Shown here: positions 49,702 to 56,845 of the stretch, in pieces
Position numbering within the stretch: position 1 is the stretch's first letter
Layout of the letters: the number at the start of each line of letters is the position of its first letter
Source: Labilibaculum antarcticum
Lineage (GTDB): Bacteria; Bacteroidota; Bacteroidia; Bacteroidales; Marinifilaceae
Assembly (NCBI RefSeq): GCF_002356295.1
Contig: NZ_AP018042.1
Span: 868,001-932,000 of the forward strand
Direction: 5' to 3'
Length of the DNA: 64,000 nt
Notes under the pieces: generated by a model
Databases searched by the model: none
What the model was told of the DNA's origin: nothing
What the model saw: only the letters and a program-made list of their open reading frames with translations
Translations under genes and position numbers: made by a program

Positions 49702-49722
49702 ACGTGCAAAAAACGTGCAAAT
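49702..49722 (+). repeat. Right arm-type repeats, ACGTGCAAA twice
   Basis: ACGTGCAAAA at 49702 and ACGTGCAAAT at 49713 are 11 bases apart and 60 bases left of the right core. They mirror the left pair in spacing and orientation, with one changed base (ACGT for ACTT). Confidence 0.6.
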
Positions 49723-49781
49723 CCAAAACCCCACCCTCTCGCAACCACTGGTTTACTGACAATTAACAATGAAGCGGTTGT

Positions 49782-49828
49782 GTCTGGGGGGCGTGGGGTC
49801 GGAAGTTCGAATCTTCTCGCCCCGACAA
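49782..49828 (+). repeat. attR, second copy of the 47-bp core
   Basis: A perfect copy of 25953-25999: the displaced original 3' half of tRNA-Pro. The 5' half of the tRNA is absent here, so no functional tRNA is encoded. Open frames across it translate as GARRFELPTPRPPD-type sequences, a known artefact of tRNA-derived DNA. Confidence 0.95.
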
Positions 49829-49839
49829 AGCAAAGGAAA

Positions 49840-49863
49840 GGCCACACATTAAATTGCGTGGTC
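49840..49863 (+). terminator. Original tRNA-Pro terminator, displaced by integration
   Basis: GGCCACACA and TGCGTGGTC form a stem with one mismatch and a six-base loop, followed by TTTTTT, directly after attR. Before integration it would have ended the tRNA transcript. Confidence 0.7.
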
Positions 49864-49949
49864 TTTTTTCATGAAAACTTTTATTCCTCTTGTTGAGTCT
49901 AAAAGTTTTGTATTTTCTAATTTTACATTTTCCTAAAAATTTATATCTA

Positions 49950-50417
49950 TTGAAATTAGTTAGCCTTATTATTCTCGCAAGCTTTATCAGTTTGTTTTCC
50001 TGTCAGCAAAATAGTGTTGAGACCTATGCCCTACGATTAAAACCGGGAATGGATCTAAAGCAATAAATGGCACAATTCTTTAAAACCAATCAGTTGCAAT
50101 CGGCATCGATTTCTACCTGTGTGGGGAGTTTTAGAGAACTAACTATTCGTCCTGCCAACCAACAAAAGTTTTTACATTTAAAAGGTCATTACGAAATTGT
50201 TTCACTTACCGGAACCTTTGCAGACCATGGCGAAAACAATCATATTCACATTTCGGTATCGGATAGCACAGGCTACACCATCGGCGGGCACTTGGTGGAT
50301 GGTAATATTATTTACACGACTGCTGAGATTGTACTCCTCAACAATAAAGGCATCAATTTTACTCGCGTAAAAGATCCTGAAACAACGTATTATGAATTAG
50401 AGGTGCTGAAGGACTAG
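49950..50417 (+). pseudogene. Degraded copy of PPC-domain (DUF296) lipoprotein gene
   Basis: This is a close relative of the intact gene at 53485. The start ATG is lost (a TTG at 49950 aligns with the second codon). The signal and lipobox (FISLFSCQQNS) are intact, but an in-frame TAA replaces the Glu codon after GMDLKQ at about residue 40. Beyond it the frame is open to 50417 and keeps the PPC core (CVGSFRELTIRPANQQ, HIHISVSDS, GNIIYTTAEIVLL). The upstream 75 bases are also duplicated. Internal initiation at the ATG at 50067 would give a cytoplasmic 116-residue PPC domain, but is probably fortuitous. Confidence 0.85.
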
Positions 50418-50445
50418 CTTGTAAAGCTAAGAAATGAACTAAAAT

Positions 50446-50577
50446 ATGGACTGTTAAGTATGCGGGGAAGCCATAATAGGTAAAAGACCAGACAGTAAAT
50501 ATTGCTCTGTAAGCTTTATAAATACTGAAAAACAGATGAGAGTCACAGAAAGATATCTAAATGAATTAAACTGTTAA
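50446..50577 (+). pseudogene. Relic of the element's zinc-ribbon gene
   Basis: The remnant reads M-D-C-stop-V-C-G-E-A-I-I-G-K-R-P-D-S-K-Y-C-S and continues to RVTERYLNELN. It matches the first 50 codons of the gene at 38308, including KYCS and RVTEKEKDELN. A nonsense codon replaces Glu (TAA for GAG) in the first knuckle and the second Cys pair is lost. It then jumps straight to the sequence that follows the stop codon in the full gene, so about 540 bases are deleted. The same terminator follows. It lies outside attR, so it came from an earlier related element. Confidence 0.85.
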
Positions 50578-50595
50578 AGACCGGACGAAAACCCA

Positions 50596-50633
50596 AAACG
50601 CCCCCGTAAATTTCATGATTTACGGGGGCGTTT
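50596..50633 (+). terminator. Terminator carried by the zinc-ribbon relic
   Basis: AAACGCCCCCGTAAAT, loop TTCATG, and its exact complement form a 16-bp stem followed by TTTT. It matches the terminator at 39012-39049 in position and sequence, with compensating changes in the stem. Confidence 0.85.
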
Positions 50634-50698
50634 TTCATTTCCCAGAATACCTTTTACTTTTTAGACAGTATAATGCTTGGTAAATGAAATGTAGCGTA

Positions 50699-51520
50699 TT
50701 ATTTGTATTCAATCTGTCTTTCCCAAACGAAACCTAATTTGCCATCAGAATATCTTTTTTTGGTTATCCAGTTATTATTTTCATCATAAACGTACTCAAA
50801 TGAGGTTTGATGTATTTGTTTCCCCTCTTTATCATACCATTTTTGAATTGTTATATTATTTGCTCTATCATATTCGGAGATGAATTTTGTGTATTCACCA
50901 TTTGGTCTTATTAACTCGGATTCAATTTCATTGCCTTTTCTATCGTAGGTAAAAGTTCTCGTATTTTTTATTCTTCCATCAGGCTCAAACTCTATTTCTT
51001 TACTCTTTTGGTTTCTGGAATTATATTCGTTGGTTGTTTTAAAAGTTATATTTGATTCAGAAATCGTATTGCTCATTGATATTTGATTTCCATTAATGTC
51101 GTATTTGTTTTTTTGTGTGGAAATTAATTCATCTTTCGAGTTAAAGGTTCTCGACTCAATAATTTTCCCATTATTATCAAATTCGCTTGTTGTGTATTTT
51201 TCCAGATTTCCGTCTTTGTCATAAGTGGTACTTTTAATTACTTCTCCATCCTTATTTGTTATAAGTTTTGTTTTTTCATAAAGTGTTGCATCAACTTCGT
51301 AACTCCAATATTCAACTAAAACTCCTTGTTCGTCATAAAATTCTTTCCTACTACTCTCTTGATTTAAAGCTATTTCTCTTACTAATGCTCCACTTTGTTT
51401 TGAGCCATAAGAAGCTTCTAAAATTGTGTTAAACATTTTGGAATTTTCTTTATTCGTATTTTTTGTAGAAGAACAAGAAAAGATAAATCCCAAAACGAAT
51501 AGGCTAAATATTATTTTCAT
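50699..51520 (-). CDS. YD-repeat-like lipoprotein, ~273 aa
   Basis: The start ATG at 51520 gives MKIIFSLFVLGFIFSCSSTKN, a lipoprotein signal with a C-S-S lipobox. The body has several loose YD/RHS-type repeats: YDKDGNLEKYTTSEFDNNGKIIESRTF, YDINGNQISMSNT, YDRKGNEIESEL, YVYDENNNWITKKRY. Such short repeat proteins (without polymorphic toxin ends) are frequent in Bacteroidota surfaces. The gene lies between two relics of the older element and may be cargo of that element or a later arrival. A longer reading from 51637 adds a non-signal extension and is rejected. Confidence 0.75.
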   Translation of the reverse strand: MKIIFSLFVLGFIFSCSSTKNTNKENSKMFNTILEASYGSKQSGALVREIALNQESSRKEFYDEQGVLVEYWSYEVDATLYEKTKLITNKDGEVIKSTTYDKDGNLEKYTTSEFDNNGKIIESRTFNSKDELISTQKNKYDINGNQISMSNTISESNITFKTTNEYNSRNQKSKEIEFEPDGRIKNTRTFTYDRKGNEIESELIRPNGEYTKFISEYDRANNITIQKWYDKEGKQIHQTSFEYVYDENNNWITKKRYSDGKLGFVWERQIEYK

Positions 51521-51626
51521 TTTCATAATGTTGGATAACTTGTTAGAATATGCAATTATATTATTATTAAAAGGTGCACAATATAAAATCCATATTGACA
51601 TTGGTGCTGAATGTAGTATATAACCA

Positions 51627-51900
51627 TCAATTTTCAAAATATTCTTTTCTAATTTTCTTTGCTTCGACTCACGCCTTTAGCCGAAACGGTGATACATATG
51701 CTCAAATCTGATTGTAAAATGGCTTCAATATTTGGATCTTTTCCACCAGGAGAAATTAAATTTTTATTTTTCGAAGCTATTTTTCTCCCCTTGTGCACAC
51801 CACTATTTTTAGCTTGTGTACTTCCTCCTTTTTGGCATTCCTGCGTTCGTTTGATTTCAATTTGTGAGAGAGTTCACATTATATTTGTAATAAATTCAAA
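51627..51900 (-). pseudogene. Relic of a serine recombinase (C-terminal half)
   Basis: Reading the minus strand gives FEFITNIM-stop-TLSQIEIKRT, matching FDLITTVMAKLAQMEIERS of the element's recombinase. It then gives HKGRKIASKNKN and, after a frameshift, KKIRKEYFEN-stop, matching VKRIRKEYFKQFKN. The catalytic N-terminal half is missing. Its order and strand relative to the zinc-ribbon relic copy those in the intact element. The plus-strand frame 51659-51943 is a shadow of it. Confidence 0.8.
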
Positions 51901-52095
51901 AAATAGTAGAAAGCAGATAGTCTTGTCAATTTGTCGCATCTAATCTCTATCTTCGCAGCTCGGTAACTCACGGGTTAATTTTGATTGCAATTGCACTTTT
52001 TCTTATTTGAATCAGGAGCATCAATCCAAAATAAACAACAAATAACACGAAGCGTACTATCAACTACAAATCACTATACTAAGGCAAATTATCAC

Positions 52096-53178
52096 ATGGG
52101 ATCTGAAGAGAATAAATATAATATTAAAAGATATGATTTATCGGAAGATAGATCGTTAAAGGCATGGAGTGCGGCAGACGAATATCTTTTACAAGCGTTT
52201 ACTGATTTAGAAAAGAAACCAAATCATTTGGGCATTTATGGTGACCGATTCGGTTTTTTGGGCTGTAATTTACATTCATTTACTCCTACTCTGGTATTTA
52301 CCAAAAAAAGTCAGCAAAAAGCCATTGATGCCAATTTGGAAGCGCACAATATTCCTTTGCTAAATTATTCAGACCCACTTTCGCCACTTGAACGTGAAAT
52401 GGATTTCGCCTTGGTAAATGTGCCTAAATCGTTAGAGCTCTTTCAACTTTACCTAGAACAAATTGCATGCAATTCGAGTGAGGACATTACTGTGATTTGT
52501 GCATTTATGACCCGTCATTTTACGCCTAAGTTATTACAAATAGCGCAGGAATATTTTGAAGTCGCTGAACAAAGCAGAGCGGTAAAAAAAGCACGATTGG
52601 TAGTGCTAACAAAAAAGAAGAGCACCCTTAAAAAAGAACTCATCACCACTCTTGATTACAACAAGCAAAATTACAAACAGTTCTGGGGCGTGTTTTCAGC
52701 ACAACACATTGATTATGCCACTCAGTTTTTTCTGGAACAGCTTGAAATAGATGATGCCGATGAATGTATTTTGGATTTAGGCTCTGGAAATGGGATTATT
52801 GGCAATGAAATATTCAAACAGTTGCCTGATGCTGAAATTCATTTAATTGATGATTCTTACCTGGCTGTTGCATCGGCTAAATTAAATATTCAAGGGGAAA
52901 ACATACATCATCATTTTAATAATGAGCTATCCATTTTTGATGATGAGACTTTCGATTTAATTGTAACCAACCCTCCTTTTCATTTCGAATTTGAGATAAA
53001 TATTCAAATCCCAATTCAACTCTTTAGAGAATGTTATCGATGCTTGAAAGAAGGCGGAAATCTACAAATTGTCGCCAATAAACATTTAAATTACAAGGTA
53101 CATTTGGAACCAATATTTTCCTTGGTAGAGATTATAGATGAAGACAAAAAATTCATTGTCTACAAATGCATTAAGTAA
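52096..53178 (+). CDS. rlmG: RlmG-like 23S rRNA (guanine-N2) methyltransferase
   Basis: This is a two-domain class I methyltransferase of the RsmC/RlmG family. An inactive N-terminal half (residues 1-205) is followed by the SAM domain with ILDLGSGNGIIGNEIF and the catalytic NPPFHFEF. RlmG methylates G1835 of 23S rRNA; RsmC is the other possibility. The start MGSEENKYNIKRYDL at 52096 is chosen because the extra 37 residues from 51985 have no family look. The last 45 bases of the gene recur in degraded form at 55013-55060, a sign of duplication. The length of 360 residues is normal. Confidence 0.85.
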   Translation: MGSEENKYNIKRYDLSEDRSLKAWSAADEYLLQAFTDLEKKPNHLGIYGDRFGFLGCNLHSFTPTLVFTKKSQQKAIDANLEAHNIPLLNYSDPLSPLEREMDFALVNVPKSLELFQLYLEQIACNSSEDITVICAFMTRHFTPKLLQIAQEYFEVAEQSRAVKKARLVVLTKKKSTLKKELITTLDYNKQNYKQFWGVFSAQHIDYATQFFLEQLEIDDADECILDLGSGNGIIGNEIFKQLPDAEIHLIDDSYLAVASAKLNIQGENIHHHFNNELSIFDDETFDLIVTNPPFHFEFEINIQIPIQLFRECYRCLKEGGNLQIVANKHLNYKVHLEPIFSLVEIIDEDKKFIVYKCIK

Positions 53179-53245
53179 ATCTACTTGAGAACAACAAGAC
53201 AAAAATCACTTTTCACGAACAGTTCAATATCGAATTAATAAACTG

Positions 53246-53277
53246 CACCCCAAAAGTTGGACACAACATTTGGGGTG
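53246..53277 (+). terminator. Strong hairpin downstream of rlmG
   Basis: CACCCCAAAAGTTG, loop GACA, CAACATTTGGGGTG pairs throughout except one A-A mismatch, and is followed by TTTTTT. A terminator is the simplest reading. The arm CACCCCAAAAGTTGGACA also resembles IS3-family ends known in Bacteroidota, but no transposase lies near. The rest of 53179-53484 is duplicated promoter sequence and non-coding. Confidence 0.65.
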
Positions 53278-53484
53278 TTTTTTATGTCTAAAAAAACAAG
53301 TTCAGTATTTGTAGAAAAATGTTCAAACGATAATGAATGGTGGTTTTGGAATTATTTTAGCCTTTTAAATTTGCCGTCAATCGTCCATGAAATTGCATGA
53401 ACATTTCCGTGAAAACTTTTAGTCCCCTGTTGGCTCTAAAAGTTTTTATATTTTTTAATTTTACATTTTCCTGAAAATTTATCT

Positions 53485-53955
53485 ATGTTAAAATTTAAAA
53501 CCCTTATCCTACTCGCAAGTTTTATCAGTTTGATTTCCTGTCAACAAAATAATGTTGAAACCTATGCCCTGCGATTAAAACCCGGGATGGATCTAAAACA
53601 AGAATTGACACAATTTGTTGAAACCAATCAGTTGCAGTCGGCATCAATTTCTACCTGTGTGGGCAGTTTAAGAGAACTGATTATTCGGCCAGCAAATCAA
53701 CAAGAGCTTTTGCATTTACAAGGTCATTACGAGATTGTTTCACTTACCGGAACATTTGCAGACCAAGGTAAAAACAATCATATTCATATCTCGGTATCGG
53801 ATAGCACAGGCAATACTATTGGTGGTCATCTGGTGGATGGCAATATCATTTACACAACTGCAGAGATTGTCCTTCTCAATAATAAAGCCATGAACTTCAC
53901 ACGTGTTGTAGATCCTGAAACAACCTATTATGAATTGAAAGTGGAGGAAAACTAG
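53485..53955 (+). CDS. PPC-domain (DUF296) lipoprotein, intact copy
   Basis: The 156-residue product begins with a lipoprotein signal (MLKFKTLILLASFISLISCQQNN). The complete PPC/DUF296 fold follows: YALRLKPGMDLKQEL, ASISTCVGSLRELIIRPANQQ, GHYEIVSLTGTF, HIHISVSDSTGNTIGGHL and GNIIYTTAEIVLL. PPC domains usually occur in DNA-binding proteins and form trimers with a metal site (His-x-His seen here), so an exported version is unusual. A decayed copy lies at 49950 with duplicated upstream sequence. Its function at the cell surface is unknown. Confidence 0.85.
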   Translation: MLKFKTLILLASFISLISCQQNNVETYALRLKPGMDLKQELTQFVETNQLQSASISTCVGSLRELIIRPANQQELLHLQGHYEIVSLTGTFADQGKNNHIHISVSDSTGNTIGGHLVDGNIIYTTAEIVLLNNKAMNFTRVVDPETTYYELKVEEN

Positions 53956-54204
53956 CTTGTAAAACTCATAAGTAAACTTTTAAAATTGCCATTTATCCAA
54001 GACACATGGTATCGTAATCTTTCTGCCAAGCAGAAATCATTTACTAGACTAGAAAATTAGGTGTAAAACGGATTGTAAACCAGACCTGAAAATCTACGAA
54101 AGCTGAGTGAAAAAGACATCTTTCAATTTACAGTTTAAAATGTTTACTATTTTACTCTCTTATATTACCTTTAACATCGAGTTGATAGAAATAAATATAT
54201 AATC

Positions 54205-54819
54205 ATGAACAAACTACAATTACTTTCCGCTATTGCGATTATGGGATTATCCACCTACAGTTGCAACACAAAGCCTGGTAAAGGGAGCGATACAAATATT
54301 ACTAGTACAGAAAAGACAACACCTGTTGCTGTTAAGACAATTGATATTAACCTAGTTATGCAAAGTGCTTTAAACGGTGAACTCGAGATGGTGAAAGACG
54401 CTTTGAATAACGGCTTTAATGTAAACTCCACAGACCTTAATAAGCGCACCCCACTGATGTTAGCCGCTTACAATGGTCACGACGAAATAGTAAAATTATT
54501 AATTGACAAAGGGGCCGATGTAAATTTAACAGATACCATCCATAGAACGGCATTAATGTTTGCATCTACAGGTTCATCTGTACCTACAGTACTTAGCTTA
54601 TTAGAAGCAGGAGCCAAACCTAATATGATGGACAATGAGCAAAACTGGACCGCTGCAATGATGGCTGCCTCCGAAGGTCAGCTTGAGGTTCTTAAAGTTT
54701 TAGTTGCGCACGGAGCAGATTTAAAAATGATAGATGCTGATGGAGATACATGTCTAGGCTTTGCCAATTCAAAGGGATATACTGATATGGCTAATTATAT
54801 TAAAACACAACTTAAATAG
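54205..54819 (+). CDS. Ankyrin-repeat lipoprotein, 204 aa
   Basis: A lipoprotein signal (MNKLQLLSAIAIMGLSTYSC) precedes four ankyrin repeats, visible as RTPLMLAAYNGHDEIVKLLIDKGADVN, RTALMFASTGSSVPTVLSLLEAGAKPN, WTAAMMAASEGQLEVLKVLVAHGAD and a final partial TCLGFANSKGYTDMANYI. Ankyrin lipoproteins in Bacteroidota are periplasmic or surface protein-binding modules, for example in stress defence or interbacterial interactions. The gene lies alone between the intact PPC gene and an rlmG relic, with a terminator downstream. The length and signal look complete. Confidence 0.85.
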   Translation: MNKLQLLSAIAIMGLSTYSCNTKPGKGSDTNITSTEKTTPVAVKTIDINLVMQSALNGELEMVKDALNNGFNVNSTDLNKRTPLMLAAYNGHDEIVKLLIDKGADVNLTDTIHRTALMFASTGSSVPTVLSLLEAGAKPNMMDNEQNWTAAMMAASEGQLEVLKVLVAHGADLKMIDADGDTCLGFANSKGYTDMANYIKTQLK

Positions 54820-54896
54820 AAATGCTCTAAAAAGACATTAACTTTTTAAGAAGGCTAAAATCTCAAAGTTTTTTTGACCCAATAATGTAAAATTAC

Positions 54897-54925
54897 AAAG
54901 CGACTGCACTCCATGTGGTCGCTTT
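54897..54925 (+). terminator. Terminator after ankyrin gene
   Basis: AAAGCGAC and GTCGCTTT pair across a 13-base loop and are followed by TTTT, 78 bases past the ankyrin gene stop. Confidence 0.7.
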
Positions 54926-55012
54926 TTGTATAGATTAAGCTAATCGAACTTATCCCGAAGTAGAAAATAGGATATTAATCGGATTAAAAATTCTGAATTC
55001 CTTGCCCAGTAT

Positions 55013-55060
55013 ATTTAGAACCTATATTTTCCTTGGTAGAGATTATAGATGAGGACAAAA
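55013..55060 (+). pseudogene. 3'-end relic of rlmG
   Basis: About 45 bases (LEPIFSLVEIIDEDK in the rlmG frame) match 53102-53150 with only a few differences. Nothing else of the gene remains, and the sequence diverges after the conserved end. The rest of 54820-55401 contains no gene; the minus-strand frame 55015-55227 is not coding. Confidence 0.8.
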
Positions 55061-55337
55061 ATCAGATTTTTACTGACTCTTAGAATCAAATTGTTCTGAT
55101 GGATAGAAAAACTCCGTTTAGACCTGATTGCTTTAAGCAACAAAATAACAGCTCGACTATACCAGTCGGGTTTTGTTTTTATCATCCGTGAAGGAAAAAT
55201 ATTTTTAAGATTTGGAATCAAAGTCATCCCCTGATAGGAACGGCTTGGTTATAGTCAGAGCCTGACCAGGTAAGATTTCAAACATGCTTTTGAATTTTCA
55301 AGGGATAATTCGGTAGTAATAGTCACAAAAAAAAAGA

Positions 55338-55360
55338 GCAGCCACCCCTACAGCGACTGC
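55338..55360 (-). terminator. Terminator of the sulfatase operon
   Basis: On the minus transcript GCAGUCGC pairs with GUGGCUGC across UGUAGGG with G-U wobbles, followed by a run of nine U. It lies about 40 bases beyond the last sulfatase stop. Confidence 0.8.
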
Positions 55361-55401
55361 CCCTTAAACAAATAACTAAACACTAATCTATATTTTAATC
55401 T

Positions 55402-56820
55402 TTACAATGGAAACAGTTCAGAATCAACATGATCCTTTTTCATGATTTCTTTCATTTTAGCAACAATATCTGGGTGTTTATCGGCAACATTATTTGTTTC
55501 AGCCACATCTTCGGCCAAATTATAAAGTTCCAACTCTCCCTTTTTATGTAATCCGTAAAGTACAGCTTTCCAGTCGCCCATGCGAACTGCTTGACGGCCG
55601 CCTTTATGCGCAAACTCCCAATAAAGATGATCGTGCTGTTTTTGATTATCCTGTCCTAGTAATTCCGGTAAGAATGAAATTCCGTCGATATTTCCAGGAG
55701 TTTTTACATTGACAATCTCAGCGCAAGTAGGTAAGAAATCCCAAAAAGCCGAAATATGATCGGATGTAGAACCTGCCTTAATTTTATTGGGCCAAACAGC
55801 TACAAAAGGGCATCTAATTCCCCCTTCGTATAAGTCCCGCTTAATACCACGAAAGCCTGCTGAACTATTAAAATATGCAGGATTAGCTCCACCTGCAGCA
55901 TGTGGGCCATTATCACTTGTAAACATGATGATTGTATTATCAGCAATTCCCAATTCTTCTAGCTTTGCAGTTATTTGTCCTACATAAATATCCATTCGGG
56001 TTACCATAGCAGCAAATGCAGCAAATGGTGTTTTTTGAGTGCAATACCTAGATTTCACCATATCAGGTCCATAATCAGAACCTGATAATCCCTCGTAAGG
56101 AATTTCGTCAAATTTACCTTCAAACATTTTTAGAATGGAGTCGTTTGGCGATATCAGTTCTGCATGAGGCAAAACCAAAGGAACGTAAGCAAAAAAGCAG
56201 GTATCCTTATTATCCTCTAAAAATTGTAAGGTTGCCTCCTGAATTTTATCGGGAGCATAAGTCACCGTATTTGTCCAATCGTTCCCCTCCAAATATTCCT
56301 TTTCCTGGTTGTGACGCAAATAAGGTGGATAATATCGATGAGCCATTCGCTGACAATTGTAGCCATAAAACTCATCGAAGCCTTGATTATTCGCATCACC
56401 TTCGGAACCGGGAAATCCCAATCCCCATTTACCAAAAGCACCCGTTTTATAACCAGCATCTTTCAAGATCTCGGCTACCGTAAGTGCACTTCCAATCATT
56501 GGTATTTGTCCTTCCTTATCGAGTTCTCTATTCCCTCTAATTGGTGTATGCCCAGTATGCTGACCAGTCATTAAAGTAGAACGGGAAGGAGCACATACCG
56601 CTGCACCACTATAATGCTGTGTAAATTTCATTCCTTTGGCCGCTAACTGATCAATATTTGGCGTTTCAAATTTAGTCTGACCATAACAACTCAAATCACC
56701 ATAACCTAAATCGTCAGCCAAAATGTAAACAATGTTTGGCTTTTGATTCTTTGTCATCTCCTTTTCGGTACAAGCAGAGAAGGAAAAAGTGACAAGTAAT
56801 AACAGAATTAATTGATTCAT
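55402..56820 (-). CDS. S1-type sulfatase 1, lipoprotein, Cys-type
   Basis: This formylglycine sulfatase has a lipoprotein-like signal (FSFSACTEKEM) and the signature CAPSRS at residue 76, whose Cys must be converted to formylglycine by a maturase not in this window. Metal and substrate residues are seen in ILADDLGYGDLSCYG, TGHTPIRGN, KWGLGFPGSEG and TSDNGPHAAGGANP. The length of 472 residues is normal. It is closely related to the neighbour upstream (56846), with long identical stretches, so it arose by tandem duplication. It removes sulfate from an algal polysaccharide or oligosaccharide; the exact linkage is not readable from sequence. Confidence 0.9.
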   Translation of the reverse strand: MNQLILLLLVTFSFSACTEKEMTKNQKPNIVYILADDLGYGDLSCYGQTKFETPNIDQLAAKGMKFTQHYSGAAVCAPSRSTLMTGQHTGHTPIRGNRELDKEGQIPMIGSALTVAEILKDAGYKTGAFGKWGLGFPGSEGDANNQGFDEFYGYNCQRMAHRYYPPYLRHNQEKEYLEGNDWTNTVTYAPDKIQEATLQFLEDNKDTCFFAYVPLVLPHAELISPNDSILKMFEGKFDEIPYEGLSGSDYGPDMVKSRYCTQKTPFAAFAAMVTRMDIYVGQITAKLEELGIADNTIIMFTSDNGPHAAGGANPAYFNSSAGFRGIKRDLYEGGIRCPFVAVWPNKIKAGSTSDHISAFWDFLPTCAEIVNVKTPGNIDGISFLPELLGQDNQKQHDHLYWEFAHKGGRQAVRMGDWKAVLYGLHKKGELELYNLAEDVAETNNVADKHPDIVAKMKEIMKKDHVDSELFPL

Positions 56821-56845
56821 TTTATCGATTTATTTTATGTTATAA

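Larger units (their letters stand above)
25953..49828. mobile_element. 23.8-kb integrated virus-like element in tRNA-Pro
   Basis: The element is delimited by 47-bp att repeats, with an integrase at the left end and a CI/LexA-type repressor plus restriction genes at the right. Its leftward block from 37898 to 27567 encodes mainly membrane-anchored proteins, an endolysin and repeat-rich structural candidates. The second block from 44408 to 39197 encodes replication and control proteins. I see no terminase, portal, tail tape measure, relaxase or VirB-type genes. The replication initiator resembles that of filamentous phages. I infer an integrative tailless, membrane-containing virus or a satellite of one. 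An integrative plasmid with a surface apparatus is the main alternative. Confidence 0.8.

Noticed and set aside
49627-49896. Frames across attR, including a GARRFELPTPRPPD product on the minus strand
   Set aside because: These are translations of the tRNA-derived core, a well-known annotation artefact.
51659-51943. 94-residue plus-strand frame
   Set aside because: It is the shadow of the serine-recombinase relic on the minus strand, which matches the element's recombinase.
53243-53264. IS3-family-like terminal repeat (CACCCCAAAAGTTGGACA)
   Set aside because: No transposase, second end or target duplication is visible; it forms one arm of a terminator hairpin.
55015-55227. 70-residue minus-strand frame
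   Set aside because: It covers the antisense of an rlmG remnant and has no coding character.
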